Source of the DNA: Bacillota bacterium
GTDB lineage: Bacteria; Bacillota; Clostridia; Christensenellales; Pumilibacteraceae
Direction: 5' to 3'
DNA length: 47,589 bases
NCBI GenBank assembly: GCA_009783985.1
Contig: WQVM01000004.1
Location: forward strand, 1 to 47,589
A program made the translations under genes and the position numbers. Shown here piece by piece: positions 1-8,798 of the stretch. Every line of letters starts with the position of its first letter. The stretch's first letter is position 1. The notes under the pieces were generated by a model. That model made no database searches, was not told the origin of the DNA, and was given only the letters and a program-made list of their open reading frames with translations.

Positions 1-1
1 A

Positions 2-514
2 TTAGGTTTTGAGCCTACCGAAAAAGATATTATGGAGCAGCGTCCGCTTAGTCATAAGGAAGGCATATTCGCAGGCGGTTTAGGTATTGTAATACTACTA
101 CAAGGCGTTATGATAGGATTACTTGGAGTAATAGCTTTTGTATGGGGATTGCAAAACTTCAACCTTGCCGTAGCACGCACAATGGCATTCGGCACGCTAG
201 CCTTTGCACAATTAGGTCACGCAATTAATACCCGCAGTCAAAGCAAGTCTTTCTTTGAGGTTGGACCGCTCAAAAATCTGCACCTTATCGGAGCGTTAGT
301 TATATGTATGGTACTGCAATTCAGCGTTATGAATATTACTTTGCTCTCACCTATCTTTCACACAACACGCCTTAACGCAGGTCAATGGGCAGTAATATTC
401 GGGTTGTCAATTATCCCGATAATCGTAGTAGAAATAACAAAACTCCTATACGGACTATTGATTAAACCGAACACTAAATTAGGAATTAGGAAAAAGGAAT
501 TATTGACGGGATAG
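2..514 (+). CDS. Cation-transporting P-type ATPase, C-terminal end (partial)
   Basis: This is the C-terminal membrane domain of a P2-type ATPase, probably Ca2+-transporting; the rest of the gene lies left of the window. The frame is open from base 2 (LGFEPTEKDIMEQRP), so the ATG at 32 is internal. Seen: the EKDIM-RP loop, then several hydrophobic segments (GIFAGGLGIVILLQGVMIG, a central pair and IIPIIVVEITKLLYG) typical of the Cation_ATPase_C region, including AFGTLAFAQLGHAINTRS. Pumps of this family move divalent cations across the cytoplasmic membrane using an aspartyl-phosphate intermediate. The catalytic DKTGT part is not in view, so the ion is not assignable. A hairpin follows the stop codon. 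Confidence 0.85.
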   Translation, partial: LGFEPTEKDIMEQRPLSHKEGIFAGGLGIVILLQGVMIGLLGVIAFVWGLQNFNLAVARTMAFGTLAFAQLGHAINTRSQSKSFFEVGPLKNLHLIGALVICMVLQFSVMNITLLSPIFHTTRLNAGQWAVIFGLSIIPIIVVEITKLLYGLLIKPNTKLGIRKKELLTG

Positions 515-521
515 TAATTAA

Positions 522-544
522 CGCAAATATACTCGTCATTTGCG
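522..544 (+). terminator. Hairpin terminator after the P-type ATPase gene
   Basis: A 7-bp stem (CGCAAAT/ATTTGCG) starts 8 nt after the stop codon and is followed by GTGTTTTG and, further on, a T-rich run. It probably ends the ATPase transcript. Confidence 0.55.
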
Positions 545-570
545 GTGTTTTGATATATTTTTTTGAGGAT

Positions 571-700
571 ATCTCTCCACTTGCTTCGCTCGGTCGAGAT
601 GATACTTAGGTGGGAGCATACAACTCTATTGCGAGCATGTCATTGCGAAGAGCGAACGCGACCCATTCGGCAAGCTCAGGGCAGGCTCCGCAATTCCATG
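571..700. repeat. REP-like repeat fragments in the intergenic gap
   Basis: The gap between the ATPase gene and ygiQ holds no gene. It contains pieces of a dispersed palindromic repeat: CTTGCTTCGCTCGGTCGAGAT and a second unit beginning CATTGCGAAGAGCGAACGC and ending CCGCAAT. Similar wording (TTGCTTCG, CTCGCAAT) recurs twice inside the adjacent ygiQ coding sequence. Confidence 0.55.
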
Positions 701-710
701 TAAAAAGTTA

Positions 711-744
711 AAAAATGGGCGGTGTTTTTTGTTTGCCCATTTTT
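711..744. terminator. Bidirectional terminator downstream of ygiQ
   Basis: Stem AAAAATGGGC/GCCCATTTTT with A-run and T-run arms lies about 12 nt beyond the ygiQ stop codon (minus strand). The symmetrical tracts could stop transcription in both directions. Confidence 0.75.
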
Positions 745-755
745 TCGCACCCCAC

Positions 756-2630
756 CTATTTTTTTCTTTTGCTACCTTTTCTTTCTTTTCTTCTCTTTTT
801 TGTTTTGTTGGAGGTCTTTCCTTCTGCTTTGTTTCCAAGTAGTTTTTCCGCTTCGGAGATAAGACCTTTGTTTTTTGGATTGCGCCATTGGAGCAATGCT
901 CTTTGCATTGCTTTTTCTTTTTTTGAGCGGGCTACATAGAGAGGTTTGCCGTCCCTAGGGTCAAATCCGCAATAATACATAGTAGTCGAGAGTGTGGACG
1001 GTGTGGGATAAAAGTCCTGAACTTGCAAGGGCATATACCCTATCTCTTTAAGGTATAACATAAGGTTATACGCATCTTGCAGAGTACAGCCGGGATGGCT
1101 TGACACAAAATAAGGCACTAAAAATTGCTTGAGTCCTGCCTTGTTATTACTTGCCTCAAAGCTATTTATAAATTTTTTGTACACTTCAAAAGAGGGTTTG
1201 TTCATAAGCCTTAAAACTTTGTCACTATTATGTTCGGGTGCGACTTTAAGCTGTCCGCTTATATGATTTTTGACTAGCTCATCAAGAACTTTTGGACTAT
1301 CCATCATTAGGTAGTCGTATCTTATCCCGCTACGGACAAAAACTTTTTTGACACCCTCAATTTTTGAAACGGCTCTAAGTGCGTTTAGGTACTCGGAGTG
1401 GTCAACTTTTAGATTACCACACGGCTTATGCCCAATACAGTTACGGTTGCAAGCCTTCTGCTCATGGGATTGCTTCGTCGGCGTTGCCTCCTCGCAATAC
1501 CTTCGGTGCTTCGTAAGACGGTGGTCGGAGGAGTGGTTGCACGGCGGTGTATGAAAATTAGCACTTGGTCCGCCTACATCGTGTATATAGCCCTTAAAAG
1601 TCGGTGACTTAGCTATCCGTTCACCCTCGGACACAATTGACTCCAAACTCCTTAACTGTATAGCTTTGCCTTGATGATAAGTAAGCGCACAAAAAGAACA
1701 TCCTCCGTAACATCCCCTATGTGCTGTTATGCTATGCTCAACCTCCTCAAGTGCAGGCACACCGTTAGTATACATAGTATGCACGGCTCTTTGGTACGGG
1801 AGTGCATAAACCTCGTCCATTTCTTTTTGCGTAAGCGGTAATGACGGCGGATTGACTATGATTTGATGTCCGTCAACTGTTGCTTGTGTCAAAGTTTTTT
1901 CGCCTTGCTGAGCTTCCTCAAATGCCAGCATAAAAGCCTGAGCGTATTTTTTTTTATCCCGACACACTTCCTCGTGTGACGGTAGTATTATACTGTTGTT
2001 TTTGTCTTCGGCGGACTGCTTCGCTGTCGCTCGCAATGACGGTGGGGCGGTGACTTTATACGCTGTACCGCCTACATCTTTGACTTTTTTGAGCGGCACT
2101 CCCCTCTCGGCAAATTTAAGAAGCTCGGTCATCGGTCGTTCGCCCATTCCGTACACAAGCAAATCCGCCCCCGTCTCTACAAGTATCGAGGGACGCACCT
2201 TATCCGTCCAGTAATCATAATGACTAAGTCGTCTAAGACTTGCCTCAATACCGCCGATTATAATGCATATATCATTACCAAAAAGCCGTCTAAGGCTATT
2301 GCAATAGACGGCTAGCACCCTATCAGGTCGCTTGCCTTTGATACCGCCCTCGCTATACTCATCACCCTTGCGAGGCATCAGTGAGGCGGTATAATTATTA
2401 ACCATACTATCAACAACCCCGCCTGAAACCAAAAAAGCTACTTTGGGTTGCCCTAATCTTAAAAAGTCTTTATCCTTGGTGGGCTGTGCGATAATCCCTA
2501 CGCTAAAACCCTTGCTCTCTACAAGTCTTGCAATAATCGACGCACCAAAAGACGGGTGGTCAACATATGCGTCTGCCGTCAAAAGCACAAAGTCTAACGG
2601 CTCATCTTGTTTAGAAACCGGTATAAACAT
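756..2630 (-). CDS. YgiQ family radical SAM protein (with repeat-derived insertions)
   Basis: The YgiQ/UPF0313 family are radical SAM enzymes of unsettled function. Seen: an N-terminal domain with FGASIIARLVESKGFSVGIIAQP and IIIGGIEASLRRLSHYDYW, then the 4Fe-4S/SAM motif GCYGGCSFC (CX3CX2C), GYIHDVGGPSANF, the VDHSEY segment and a C-terminal LQVQDFYPTPST motif. The protein is 624 aa and ends in a very lysine/arginine-rich tail. Two stretches look foreign: PPSLRATAKQSAEDK, and about 25 residues around RRYCEEATPTKQSHEQ set inside the normally compact Cys-rich segment. Both are translations of REP-like DNA repeats that kept the frame open. The start sits against the left end of the 2631-2862 element, so its upstream region may have been replaced. 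Confidence 0.9.
   Translation of the reverse strand: MFIPVSKQDEPLDFVLLTADAYVDHPSFGASIIARLVESKGFSVGIIAQPTKDKDFLRLGQPKVAFLVSGGVVDSMVNNYTASLMPRKGDEYSEGGIKGKRPDRVLAVYCNSLRRLFGNDICIIIGGIEASLRRLSHYDYWTDKVRPSILVETGADLLVYGMGERPMTELLKFAERGVPLKKVKDVGGTAYKVTAPPSLRATAKQSAEDKNNSIILPSHEEVCRDKKKYAQAFMLAFEEAQQGEKTLTQATVDGHQIIVNPPSLPLTQKEMDEVYALPYQRAVHTMYTNGVPALEEVEHSITAHRGCYGGCSFCALTYHQGKAIQLRSLESIVSEGERIAKSPTFKGYIHDVGGPSANFHTPPCNHSSDHRLTKHRRYCEEATPTKQSHEQKACNRNCIGHKPCGNLKVDHSEYLNALRAVSKIEGVKKVFVRSGIRYDYLMMDSPKVLDELVKNHISGQLKVAPEHNSDKVLRLMNKPSFEVYKKFINSFEASNNKAGLKQFLVPYFVSSHPGCTLQDAYNLMLYLKEIGYMPLQVQDFYPTPSTLSTTMYYCGFDPRDGKPLYVARSKKEKAMQRALLQWRNPKNKGLISEAEKLLGNKAEGKTSNKTKKRRKERKGSKRKK
1460..1556. repeat. REP-like repeat inserted in frame in ygiQ (copy 1)
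   Basis: This GC-richer block contains GGGATTGCTTCGTCGGC and TCCTCGCAATACC. It encodes the non-conserved residues around RRYCEEATPTKQS in YgiQ, between GGPSANFH and the KPCGNLKVDHS segment. The reading frame is kept. Confidence 0.65.
2008..2045. repeat. REP-like repeat inserted in frame in ygiQ (copy 2)
   Basis: The unit GACTGCTTCGCTGTCGC followed by TCGCAATGAC encodes SLRATAKQS, a peptide typical of translated REP-like elements, inside a low-conservation linker of YgiQ. Confidence 0.65.
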
Positions 2631-2862
2631 TATATATTTTCCATAACCTACAAGGTCAGATAAGGTATAGATTTTTTATGCCATCAAAACTCGATACGAG
2701 GAGCAATAATACTTGCTTGCAAGAGTATTATTGCGACGACAACCACAGGCACGCCTGTGATATTCGCAGACTGTACTAGAAGTACAGGCAAGAATAGCGA
2801 GTGCAGAGGGCAGGAAAAAGATGTGTCTTAGATGCACCTTGTTAGGTTATGGAAAATATATA
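2631..2862. mobile_element. MITE-like element with about 26-bp terminal inverted repeats
   Basis: The left end (TATATATTTTCCATAACCTA, then CAAGGT) and the right end (ACCTTG, then TTAGGTTATGGAAAATATATA) are inverted copies differing by one base gain or loss. The 180-bp interior has no gene but holds small palindromes such as CACAGGC/GCCTGTG. The left end abuts the ygiQ start codon. The right end supplies the last codons (DIYFP, stop) of the neighbouring minus-strand gene. No target duplication was clear because the flanks are AT-rich. Confidence 0.6.
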
Positions 2863-3446
2863 TCAACTTGCTGCTGTCTGAAGCCTGCAAGAACCATTTC
2901 TACTTGTGCGACTTGCCTAACAAATCTCAAAGTATAACTGCCTTGCCTTGTATCTATCGTAATTTTGCCGTCTTGAAGAAAAAACATTCCTACCAAAAAT
3001 CCGCTACTCCGCCTATGAAAAACATTGATAATATCATTTGGGCTGACGGTCACGGTTTGACTTCTTGTTATGTTGAGTTTAAGACTGTTGCCGTCATACA
3101 CTATTCTCTCTTTAGGTGTCAAGAAAAAATTAATCAAAAAGTATATAGGCAACACAAGTGACACAAAGTCAAGAAAGAGAAAAAATAGAAACACCGCAAG
3201 TTGGTCAGTAAAAAACATAACAAGCGTAAGCAAAATAGAAATCGGAAAAATTATAGCGTTAAGCACAACTTGGTACATAAGCACACCCGACCTTGTCGCT
3301 ATTACGCCTGTAGGCACTTGCGGTGATTGTTGTCCAAAAAAATTGTCATTAGACACTGTATTACTATTACCAACAACAGCCTCACCGCAACTCCCGCAAA
3401 ACTGTGCATCTTGCGTATTGTAAGCACCACATTTAGAACAGAACAT
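2847..3446 (-). CDS. Zinc-ribbon membrane protein, unknown function
   Basis: About 199 aa, starting at MFCSKCGAYN, preceded by AAAGGAG; the ORF-track start further upstream has no such site. Residues 3-23 form a zinc ribbon (CSKCG...CGSCG). After a linker come two hydrophobic segments (VVLNAIIFPISILLTLVMFF and AVFLFFLFLDFVSLVLPIYFLINFFL), then a C-terminal soluble part (SLKLNITRSQTVTVSPNDIINVF) that resembles a PH-like or bPH domain in its beta pattern, though this is only an impression. The last residues DIYFP come from the terminal repeat of the MITE-like element, so the original C-terminus may have been altered. Confidence 0.75.
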   Translation of the reverse strand: MFCSKCGAYNTQDAQFCGSCGEAVVGNSNTVSNDNFFGQQSPQVPTGVIATRSGVLMYQVVLNAIIFPISILLTLVMFFTDQLAVFLFFLFLDFVSLVLPIYFLINFFLTPKERIVYDGNSLKLNITRSQTVTVSPNDIINVFHRRSSGFLVGMFFLQDGKITIDTRQGSYTLRFVRQVAQVEMVLAGFRQQQVDIYFP

Positions 3447-3460
3447 AGAAACTCCTTTAT

Positions 3461-3550
3461 TGAAGTAAAAAGTAGCGGACTTAGTATTTTTAAGATTACC
3501 AACCAACAACTCATCAATACTTTTTACTTCTTACTTTTTACCTTTACTTT
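3461..3550. repeat. Inverted element with 7-nt periodic arms (copy 1)
   Basis: The left arm reads AAGTAAAAAGTA. The right arm reads TACTTTTTACTTCTTACTTT, a run of near-heptamers. The centre includes AACAACTCATCAA. A separate 11-bp hairpin (GAGTATTTTAC/GTAAAATACTC, 3552-3576) follows and overlaps the purL stop codon. Confidence 0.5.
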
Positions 3551-3558
3551 TGAGTATT

Positions 3559-6500
3559 TTACTTTGTAAAATACTCAACTCCGCTTTTGAATATTTTCAT
3601 ATCGTATTCGCCGATAACATTCTTATACAAGTCTTTGCCCACTCTTTCGCTATGCCCCATTTTGCCTAATATTCTGCCGCACTTAGAAGTTATACCCTCT
3701 ATCGCCATCATACTACCGTTAGGATTATACGGCGATTGCATTGTAGCATTGCCGGATAAGTCAACATATTGCGTAGCGACTTGCCCGTCTTTTATAAGTT
3801 GCTCTATCTCTTTAGCGGTCGCCAAAAACTTGCCCTCACCATGTGAAACAGGAACATTATAAATCTCACCCACTTCGACACCGCTAAACCACGGAGAGAG
3901 AGTTGACGCTACTCTTATGCGGGATATAGTAGAAACATGGCGGGATATGTTGTTAAAGCTAAGTGTAGGCGAATCGTCTTTCATAGGCGCTATTTTGCCA
4001 TAAGGCAATAAGCCTAATTTAATAAGTGCTTGATAGCCGTTACAAAATCCTATTATAAGTCCGTCTCTTTTTTCAATCAATTCCGCTATTGCATCGCTAA
4101 GCTGTTTTGCTCTAAAAGTTGCCGCAATAAATTTACCGCTACCGTCCGGTTCGTCCCCGCCGCTAAATCCCCCGGGAAAAGCTATGATTTGCGACTTGCC
4201 TACCGCCGCCGCCATTGCTTTGACACTCTCTGTTATATCCTTTGCCGTATTGTTTTTGACAACAACAAATTCTGTCTTTGCTCCTGCTCTTTGAAATGCC
4301 GCCGCCACATCATATTCGCCGTTAGTGCCCGGAATTACAGGGATAAGCACATTCGGAGTAGCAATATTAACACTACGGGTTGGTGGAATACCACGAACAG
4401 CTTTACCTGCATTTTTTGCCGCATCGACAATAATTGAGGCTGTATTCCTAACTCTTTTTTCTACTGTTTTGATTTTTTGCTCAATAGCGGCGGTGCGGCT
4501 AATGGTACTACTGATGTTCTTTACATCGCCGTCCGCAGGAGCTGTGGTCGGATAAACACTCTCTAATTTACCCTCAAATGCCGCCCTTGCTTTATCAAGA
4601 CTAATATTACTGCACTCCTTATTAGGGCAGTCGCACATTTTTAGTTGAGGCTCAGATTTAGTCGTACCAACAGGCACACTGACAAAACCTTGAAATGTCT
4701 CTATATTATCACAGCTTATCAGAATATCTCCTAATCTGCCATTAGGGCAAAATTCTGTCTCAAAGCCTAAGTTATTGCCCAAGCAACTTAAAATAATTTG
4801 AGCGTAATCACCGCCCTCCTCAACAGCCGAAGCGTAACTGATTGTTCCCTTTTGCATCTCAGTTCCGATTTTTACAAGCAGACTCTTTAGGTAATTTAAG
4901 TCAGGTACGCCGTTTTTATCTCTTTCTAACGGCAATAACCAAACCTTTTGATTTGGCTTTGCAAGCACATTAGACACAACACGACTTGCCTCCGTTACGC
5001 CAAGTGCAAAGCTGACAAGCGTAGGCGGAACATCAAGATTTTCAAAACTGCCGCTCATACTGTCCTTACCGCCGATAGCACCTAACCCTAGTCCTAATTG
5101 AGCGTGCAACGCTCCGAGCAGCGCACTTGCAGGCAATCCCCATCTCTTCGGGTCGTTGTTAATACGAGGGAAAAACTCTTGAAAACTAAGTCTTATGCTA
5201 TTAAGCGGCGCACCTGCAAGAACAACCTTGATAGCTGACAAAGCCACCGCATAAATACTGCCGATAAAAGGACTCTCGCTTGACAAGTATGGATAAAAAG
5301 CGTGTGACGATACGGTTGTTGCTTCTGTTTCGCCGTCAAGCACAGGGATTTTTGCCGCCATTGCTTGAGCCGGTGTAAGCTGCTCCACACCGCCTAAAGG
5401 CATAAGCACGGTAGACGCTCCGACAGTGCTGTCAAACAATTCTACTAATCCTTTTTGAGAACATACGCTAAGGTTGCTTAATGTTTCTTCAATCAATCCG
5501 CAATCACTCTTATTAAAACTCTTAGGAATCCTATCTCCTATTATAGCATTAGCGTTTTGTCTTACTCCGTTAGTATCCAAAAAGCTCCGTTCTATATCGA
5601 CTACATACTCACCTTTATAGCTCATCCTCATGCGTCCTGTGTCAGTAACTTTTGCTATAACAGTCGCATCAAGATTTTCTGTAGCACATAGTTTCTTAAA
5701 TTTTTGGATATCGCTTTCGGCTACGACTACAGCCATTCGCTCTTGACTCTCCGATATAGCTATTTCGGTAGCATTAAGTCCTGCGTATTTTAGCGGTACG
5801 GCATCCAAGTCTATGTCTATACTAGGGGCTATTTCGCCCACGGCGACACTCACACCGCCTGCACCGAAGTCATTACAGCGCTTGATAAGTCGCGTAAGCT
5901 CCCCGTTACGGAATAATCTTTGTATTTTTCGCTCAATAAGCGCATTGCCTTTTTGAACCTCAGCACCGCATTCTTCTAAGCTATCAAGAGTATGTGCCTT
6001 ACTGCTGCCAGTAGCTCCGCCACAACCGTCACGCCCTGTCTCTCCGCCCAAAAGAAGCACAACATCACCTACTGACGGTTTTTCTCTTACAACATTTTTG
6101 GCAGGCGAAGCGGCAACAATAAAGCCAGCCTCCATACGCTTTGCCTTAAAGCCTTCGTGATATATTTCCTTAACCATTCCCGTAGGGACACCGATTTGAT
6201 TTCCGTAGCTGCTAAACCCAGCCGCAGCTGTTTTGCATATAACACGCTGAGGGAGTTTACCCTTAATTGTTTGCTCCATCGGTTCGGTAGGGTCTGCTGC
6301 ACCTGTGACACGCATTCCTTGATAAACATATGCCCTGCCGCTAAGCGGGTCTCTAATTCCTCCGCCCAAACAAGTTGCCGCACCCCCAAAAGGTTCTATC
6401 TCTGTAGGGTGGTTATGCGTCTCATTCTTGAACATAACCAAATAATCAACTTCTTTTTTATTCTTTGAGACATCTCCTCTATCCTCTACTTTGATTTTAA

Positions 6501-7407
6501 CTTTGATAGAGCAAGCATTAACTTCCTCGCTTTCATCAAGATTATCAAGTAATCCTTGTGCCTTTAATTCCCGTGCACCCATTGTCGCCATATCCATAAG
6601 GCAAGGATACTTATCTTTGCGTCCCTTATAGTGCTTATCAAACAGCTTTGTGTATTCTTTATATGCTTGTTTGATTTGCGGAATTTTTGACTTGATTTTA
6701 ACTTTATCAAGTGCTGTCAAAAATGTAGTATGTCTACAGTGGTCTGACCAATAGGTATCAATAACTTTAAGCTCTGCCTCCATAGGGTCTCTGCCAGTTT
6801 TGACAAAATAATCCCTGACATGCTCTAAGTCGGCTATAGTCATAGCAAAGCCGTATTCCTTATGAAAAACCCCGATTTGGGACTTATTCATTTTAATAAA
6901 ACCGTCAACTTTTTTTGGCGGCTCAGGAGACGGATATACTGACTCCAAAGTTTTGGGGACAGCAAGTTCACACTCCCTTGACTCGACAGGATTGATTAAA
7001 AACTTTTTTATTTTTTGCAAGTCGCTTTGACTAATGCCTTTGATTGCATAAACAGTTGCGCACTTGATAACAGGACGAGACTTTTGCGTAAGTAGCTGGA
7101 CGCATTGCACAGCGCTATCTGCTCTTTGGTCATATTGACCGGGCAAAAGCTCAACGGCAAAAACCGCCCAATCAGTTCTAACATCAGTCGGGAGATTAAC
7201 TTTGTGCACTGTATCAACAGGCGGTTCGCTAAAAACCTCTGTTATGGCACGCTCATAATCCGCCGCCGTAAGTCCGTCAACATCGTAACGCATAAAGACT
7301 CTGACTCCTTGCGTCTTAATGCCTAAAAAGCCCTCTATATCGCCTCTTAGCTTGTCCGCAGAATGCGTACGCCCTTCTTTTTTTTCTACATAAAGTCTGT
7401 TAATCAT
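3559..7407 (-). CDS. purL: Phosphoribosylformylglycinamidine synthase, single-chain
   Basis: Converts FGAR plus glutamine and ATP to FGAM in purine synthesis. At 1282 aa it is the long fused form, with synthetase and glutaminase in one chain. Seen: an N-terminal PurS-like region, the linker with DTYWSDHCRHTTF, the ATP-binding NETHNHPTEIEPFGGAATCLGGGIRDP, a second AIRS-like half (GIGAIGGKDSMSGSFE appears as GLGAIGGKDSMSGSF), and a C-terminal class I glutaminase with FPGGFSGGDEPDGSG, the nucleophile motif GFCNGYQ and the HGEGKF segment. It starts directly after the purD stop with no gap, so the two are co-transcribed and probably translationally coupled. Confidence 0.97.
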   Translation of the reverse strand: MINRLYVEKKEGRTHSADKLRGDIEGFLGIKTQGVRVFMRYDVDGLTAADYERAITEVFSEPPVDTVHKVNLPTDVRTDWAVFAVELLPGQYDQRADSAVQCVQLLTQKSRPVIKCATVYAIKGISQSDLQKIKKFLINPVESRECELAVPKTLESVYPSPEPPKKVDGFIKMNKSQIGVFHKEYGFAMTIADLEHVRDYFVKTGRDPMEAELKVIDTYWSDHCRHTTFLTALDKVKIKSKIPQIKQAYKEYTKLFDKHYKGRKDKYPCLMDMATMGARELKAQGLLDNLDESEEVNACSIKVKIKVEDRGDVSKNKKEVDYLVMFKNETHNHPTEIEPFGGAATCLGGGIRDPLSGRAYVYQGMRVTGAADPTEPMEQTIKGKLPQRVICKTAAAGFSSYGNQIGVPTGMVKEIYHEGFKAKRMEAGFIVAASPAKNVVREKPSVGDVVLLLGGETGRDGCGGATGSSKAHTLDSLEECGAEVQKGNALIERKIQRLFRNGELTRLIKRCNDFGAGGVSVAVGEIAPSIDIDLDAVPLKYAGLNATEIAISESQERMAVVVAESDIQKFKKLCATENLDATVIAKVTDTGRMRMSYKGEYVVDIERSFLDTNGVRQNANAIIGDRIPKSFNKSDCGLIEETLSNLSVCSQKGLVELFDSTVGASTVLMPLGGVEQLTPAQAMAAKIPVLDGETEATTVSSHAFYPYLSSESPFIGSIYAVALSAIKVVLAGAPLNSIRLSFQEFFPRINNDPKRWGLPASALLGALHAQLGLGLGAIGGKDSMSGSFENLDVPPTLVSFALGVTEASRVVSNVLAKPNQKVWLLPLERDKNGVPDLNYLKSLLVKIGTEMQKGTISYASAVEEGGDYAQIILSCLGNNLGFETEFCPNGRLGDILISCDNIETFQGFVSVPVGTTKSEPQLKMCDCPNKECSNISLDKARAAFEGKLESVYPTTAPADGDVKNISSTISRTAAIEQKIKTVEKRVRNTASIIVDAAKNAGKAVRGIPPTRSVNIATPNVLIPVIPGTNGEYDVAAAFQRAGAKTEFVVVKNNTAKDITESVKAMAAAVGKSQIIAFPGGFSGGDEPDGSGKFIAATFRAKQLSDAIAELIEKRDGLIIGFCNGYQALIKLGLLPYGKIAPMKDDSPTLSFNNISRHVSTISRIRVASTLSPWFSGVEVGEIYNVPVSHGEGKFLATAKEIEQLIKDGQVATQYVDLSGNATMQSPYNPNGSMMAIEGITSKCGRILGKMGHSERVGKDLYKNVIGEYDMKIFKSGVEYFTK

Positions 7408-8682
7408 TTATTGTTTTCCTCCGATATCGTTTCTATAAAACATACCGCCAAATTTGACTTGTTTGATTCCGTCATAAGCTAATTTTTTAGCTGTTTTCAT
7501 ATCTTTAGCTTTGCCGGTTACACATAGCACTCTGCCGCCGTTAGTCACCAACTCTTTATCACTCCACGCTGTCCCTGCGTGATATACTTCTGCGCCATTG
7601 GGAATCTTGCCTATACTGATAGGGATACCTTTTTTGTAATCCTCAGGATAACCGCCGCTTGCAGCAACAACACAAATCGTACAATTATCGTCCCACTCTA
7701 CTTTGACCTTGTCAAGCTGTCCGTCTATGCACGCCTCCATTATTTCTAGGAGGTCACTTTTGAGTCGGAGTAATACCACTTGCGTTTCGGGGTCACCAAA
7801 TCTGGCGTTATACTCAAGCACTTTTGGAATACCATTATCAATCATCAACCCAAAGTATATGACACCCCTAAATTCTCTGCCTTCGGCTTTCATAGCTTTG
7901 ATAGTCGGCTTATATATCGCCTCCATACAAAGTTTATGAAGTTCATCCGTATACTTCTCACTCGGGCAAAACGCTCCCATACCGCCCGTGTTAGGTCCCT
8001 CATCATTATCGTACGCTCGCTTATGGTCTTGACTGCTTGCCATTGTAATAACAGTATTGCCGTCCGTAAAGGCAAGCATAGACACCTCAAAACCTTTTAG
8101 AAACTCCTCTACCACTACTTTGCTTCCGGCGTTACCAAATTTTTTGTCCACCAGCATTTCGTTGACAGCTTTTTCTGCCTCTTGATAGTTACCGGCTATT
8201 ACGACACCCTTGCCAAGCGCAAGCCCGTCAGCCTTAATCACCGTGGGATAGTCAGCTTTTTTTAAGTATGTTAATACCTTATCTCTATCCTCAAAAACCT
8301 CATACCCGGCACTAGGAATATTGTACTTACGCATTAGGTCCTTGGCGTATGCCTTGCTCGCTTCTAAGTGAGCCGCCGCCGCACTCGGACCAAAAGCTCT
8401 ATGCCCCTTAGCTTGCAGCTTGTCCACAAGTCCCATAGCAAGCGGGTCATCCGGTGCGACCACCGTCAAATAAATGTCACCTCTCTTGTCCACCCACTCA
8501 ACAATCTTATCTATATCTGTAGCCTTGATATGGCTAATACATTCGGCGATTTGGCTAATCCCTGCATTACCCGGAATTGCAAAAAGTCTTACACCTTTTC
8601 TTTTGTTAAGACAACAAGCAATAGCGTGTTCTCGCCCTCCGCCGCCAATAATCACAATGTTTTTTTCATTACATTTCGACAT
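7408..8682 (-). CDS. purD: Phosphoribosylamine--glycine ligase (GAR synthetase)
   Basis: Joins phosphoribosylamine and glycine using ATP. The chosen start (MSKCNEKNIVIIGGGGREHAI) gives 424 aa, normal for PurD; the longer ORF adds an unrelated hydrophobic leader. Seen: the N-terminal GGGGREHA motif, ATP-grasp segments (TVIKADGLALGKGVVIA, VVVEEFLKGFEVSMLAFTDG, DHKRAYDNDEGPNTGGMGAFCP) and the metal-binding VLEYNARFGDPETQ. First gene of a two-gene purD-purL operon on the minus strand. The upstream gap (8683-8798) shows no purine-riboswitch-like structure that I could recognise and no other purine genes are nearby. Confidence 0.97.
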   Translation of the reverse strand: MSKCNEKNIVIIGGGGREHAIACCLNKRKGVRLFAIPGNAGISQIAECISHIKATDIDKIVEWVDKRGDIYLTVVAPDDPLAMGLVDKLQAKGHRAFGPSAAAAHLEASKAYAKDLMRKYNIPSAGYEVFEDRDKVLTYLKKADYPTVIKADGLALGKGVVIAGNYQEAEKAVNEMLVDKKFGNAGSKVVVEEFLKGFEVSMLAFTDGNTVITMASSQDHKRAYDNDEGPNTGGMGAFCPSEKYTDELHKLCMEAIYKPTIKAMKAEGREFRGVIYFGLMIDNGIPKVLEYNARFGDPETQVVLLRLKSDLLEIMEACIDGQLDKVKVEWDDNCTICVVAASGGYPEDYKKGIPISIGKIPNGAEVYHAGTAWSDKELVTNGGRVLCVTGKAKDMKTAKKLAYDGIKQVKFGGMFYRNDIGGKQ

Positions 8683-8798
8683 ATATTTAATTATAACAAA
8701 TCCATATCCAAAAGTCAACCGCAAAAAAACGCAAATCCACAAAAAATGAACTTGCGCTTCTTATTTTAATTTGATTATTCTTTCTTCTTTTATCTTAA

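Noticed and set aside
4030-4437. 135-aa plus-strand ORF within purL, and similar long antisense ORFs in fusA and the ABC genes
   Set aside because: They are shadows opposite strongly conserved genes, without ribosome sites or recognisable domains.
8683-8798. Purine riboswitch before purD
   Set aside because: No conserved three-stem purine aptamer or following terminator could be found in this short gap.
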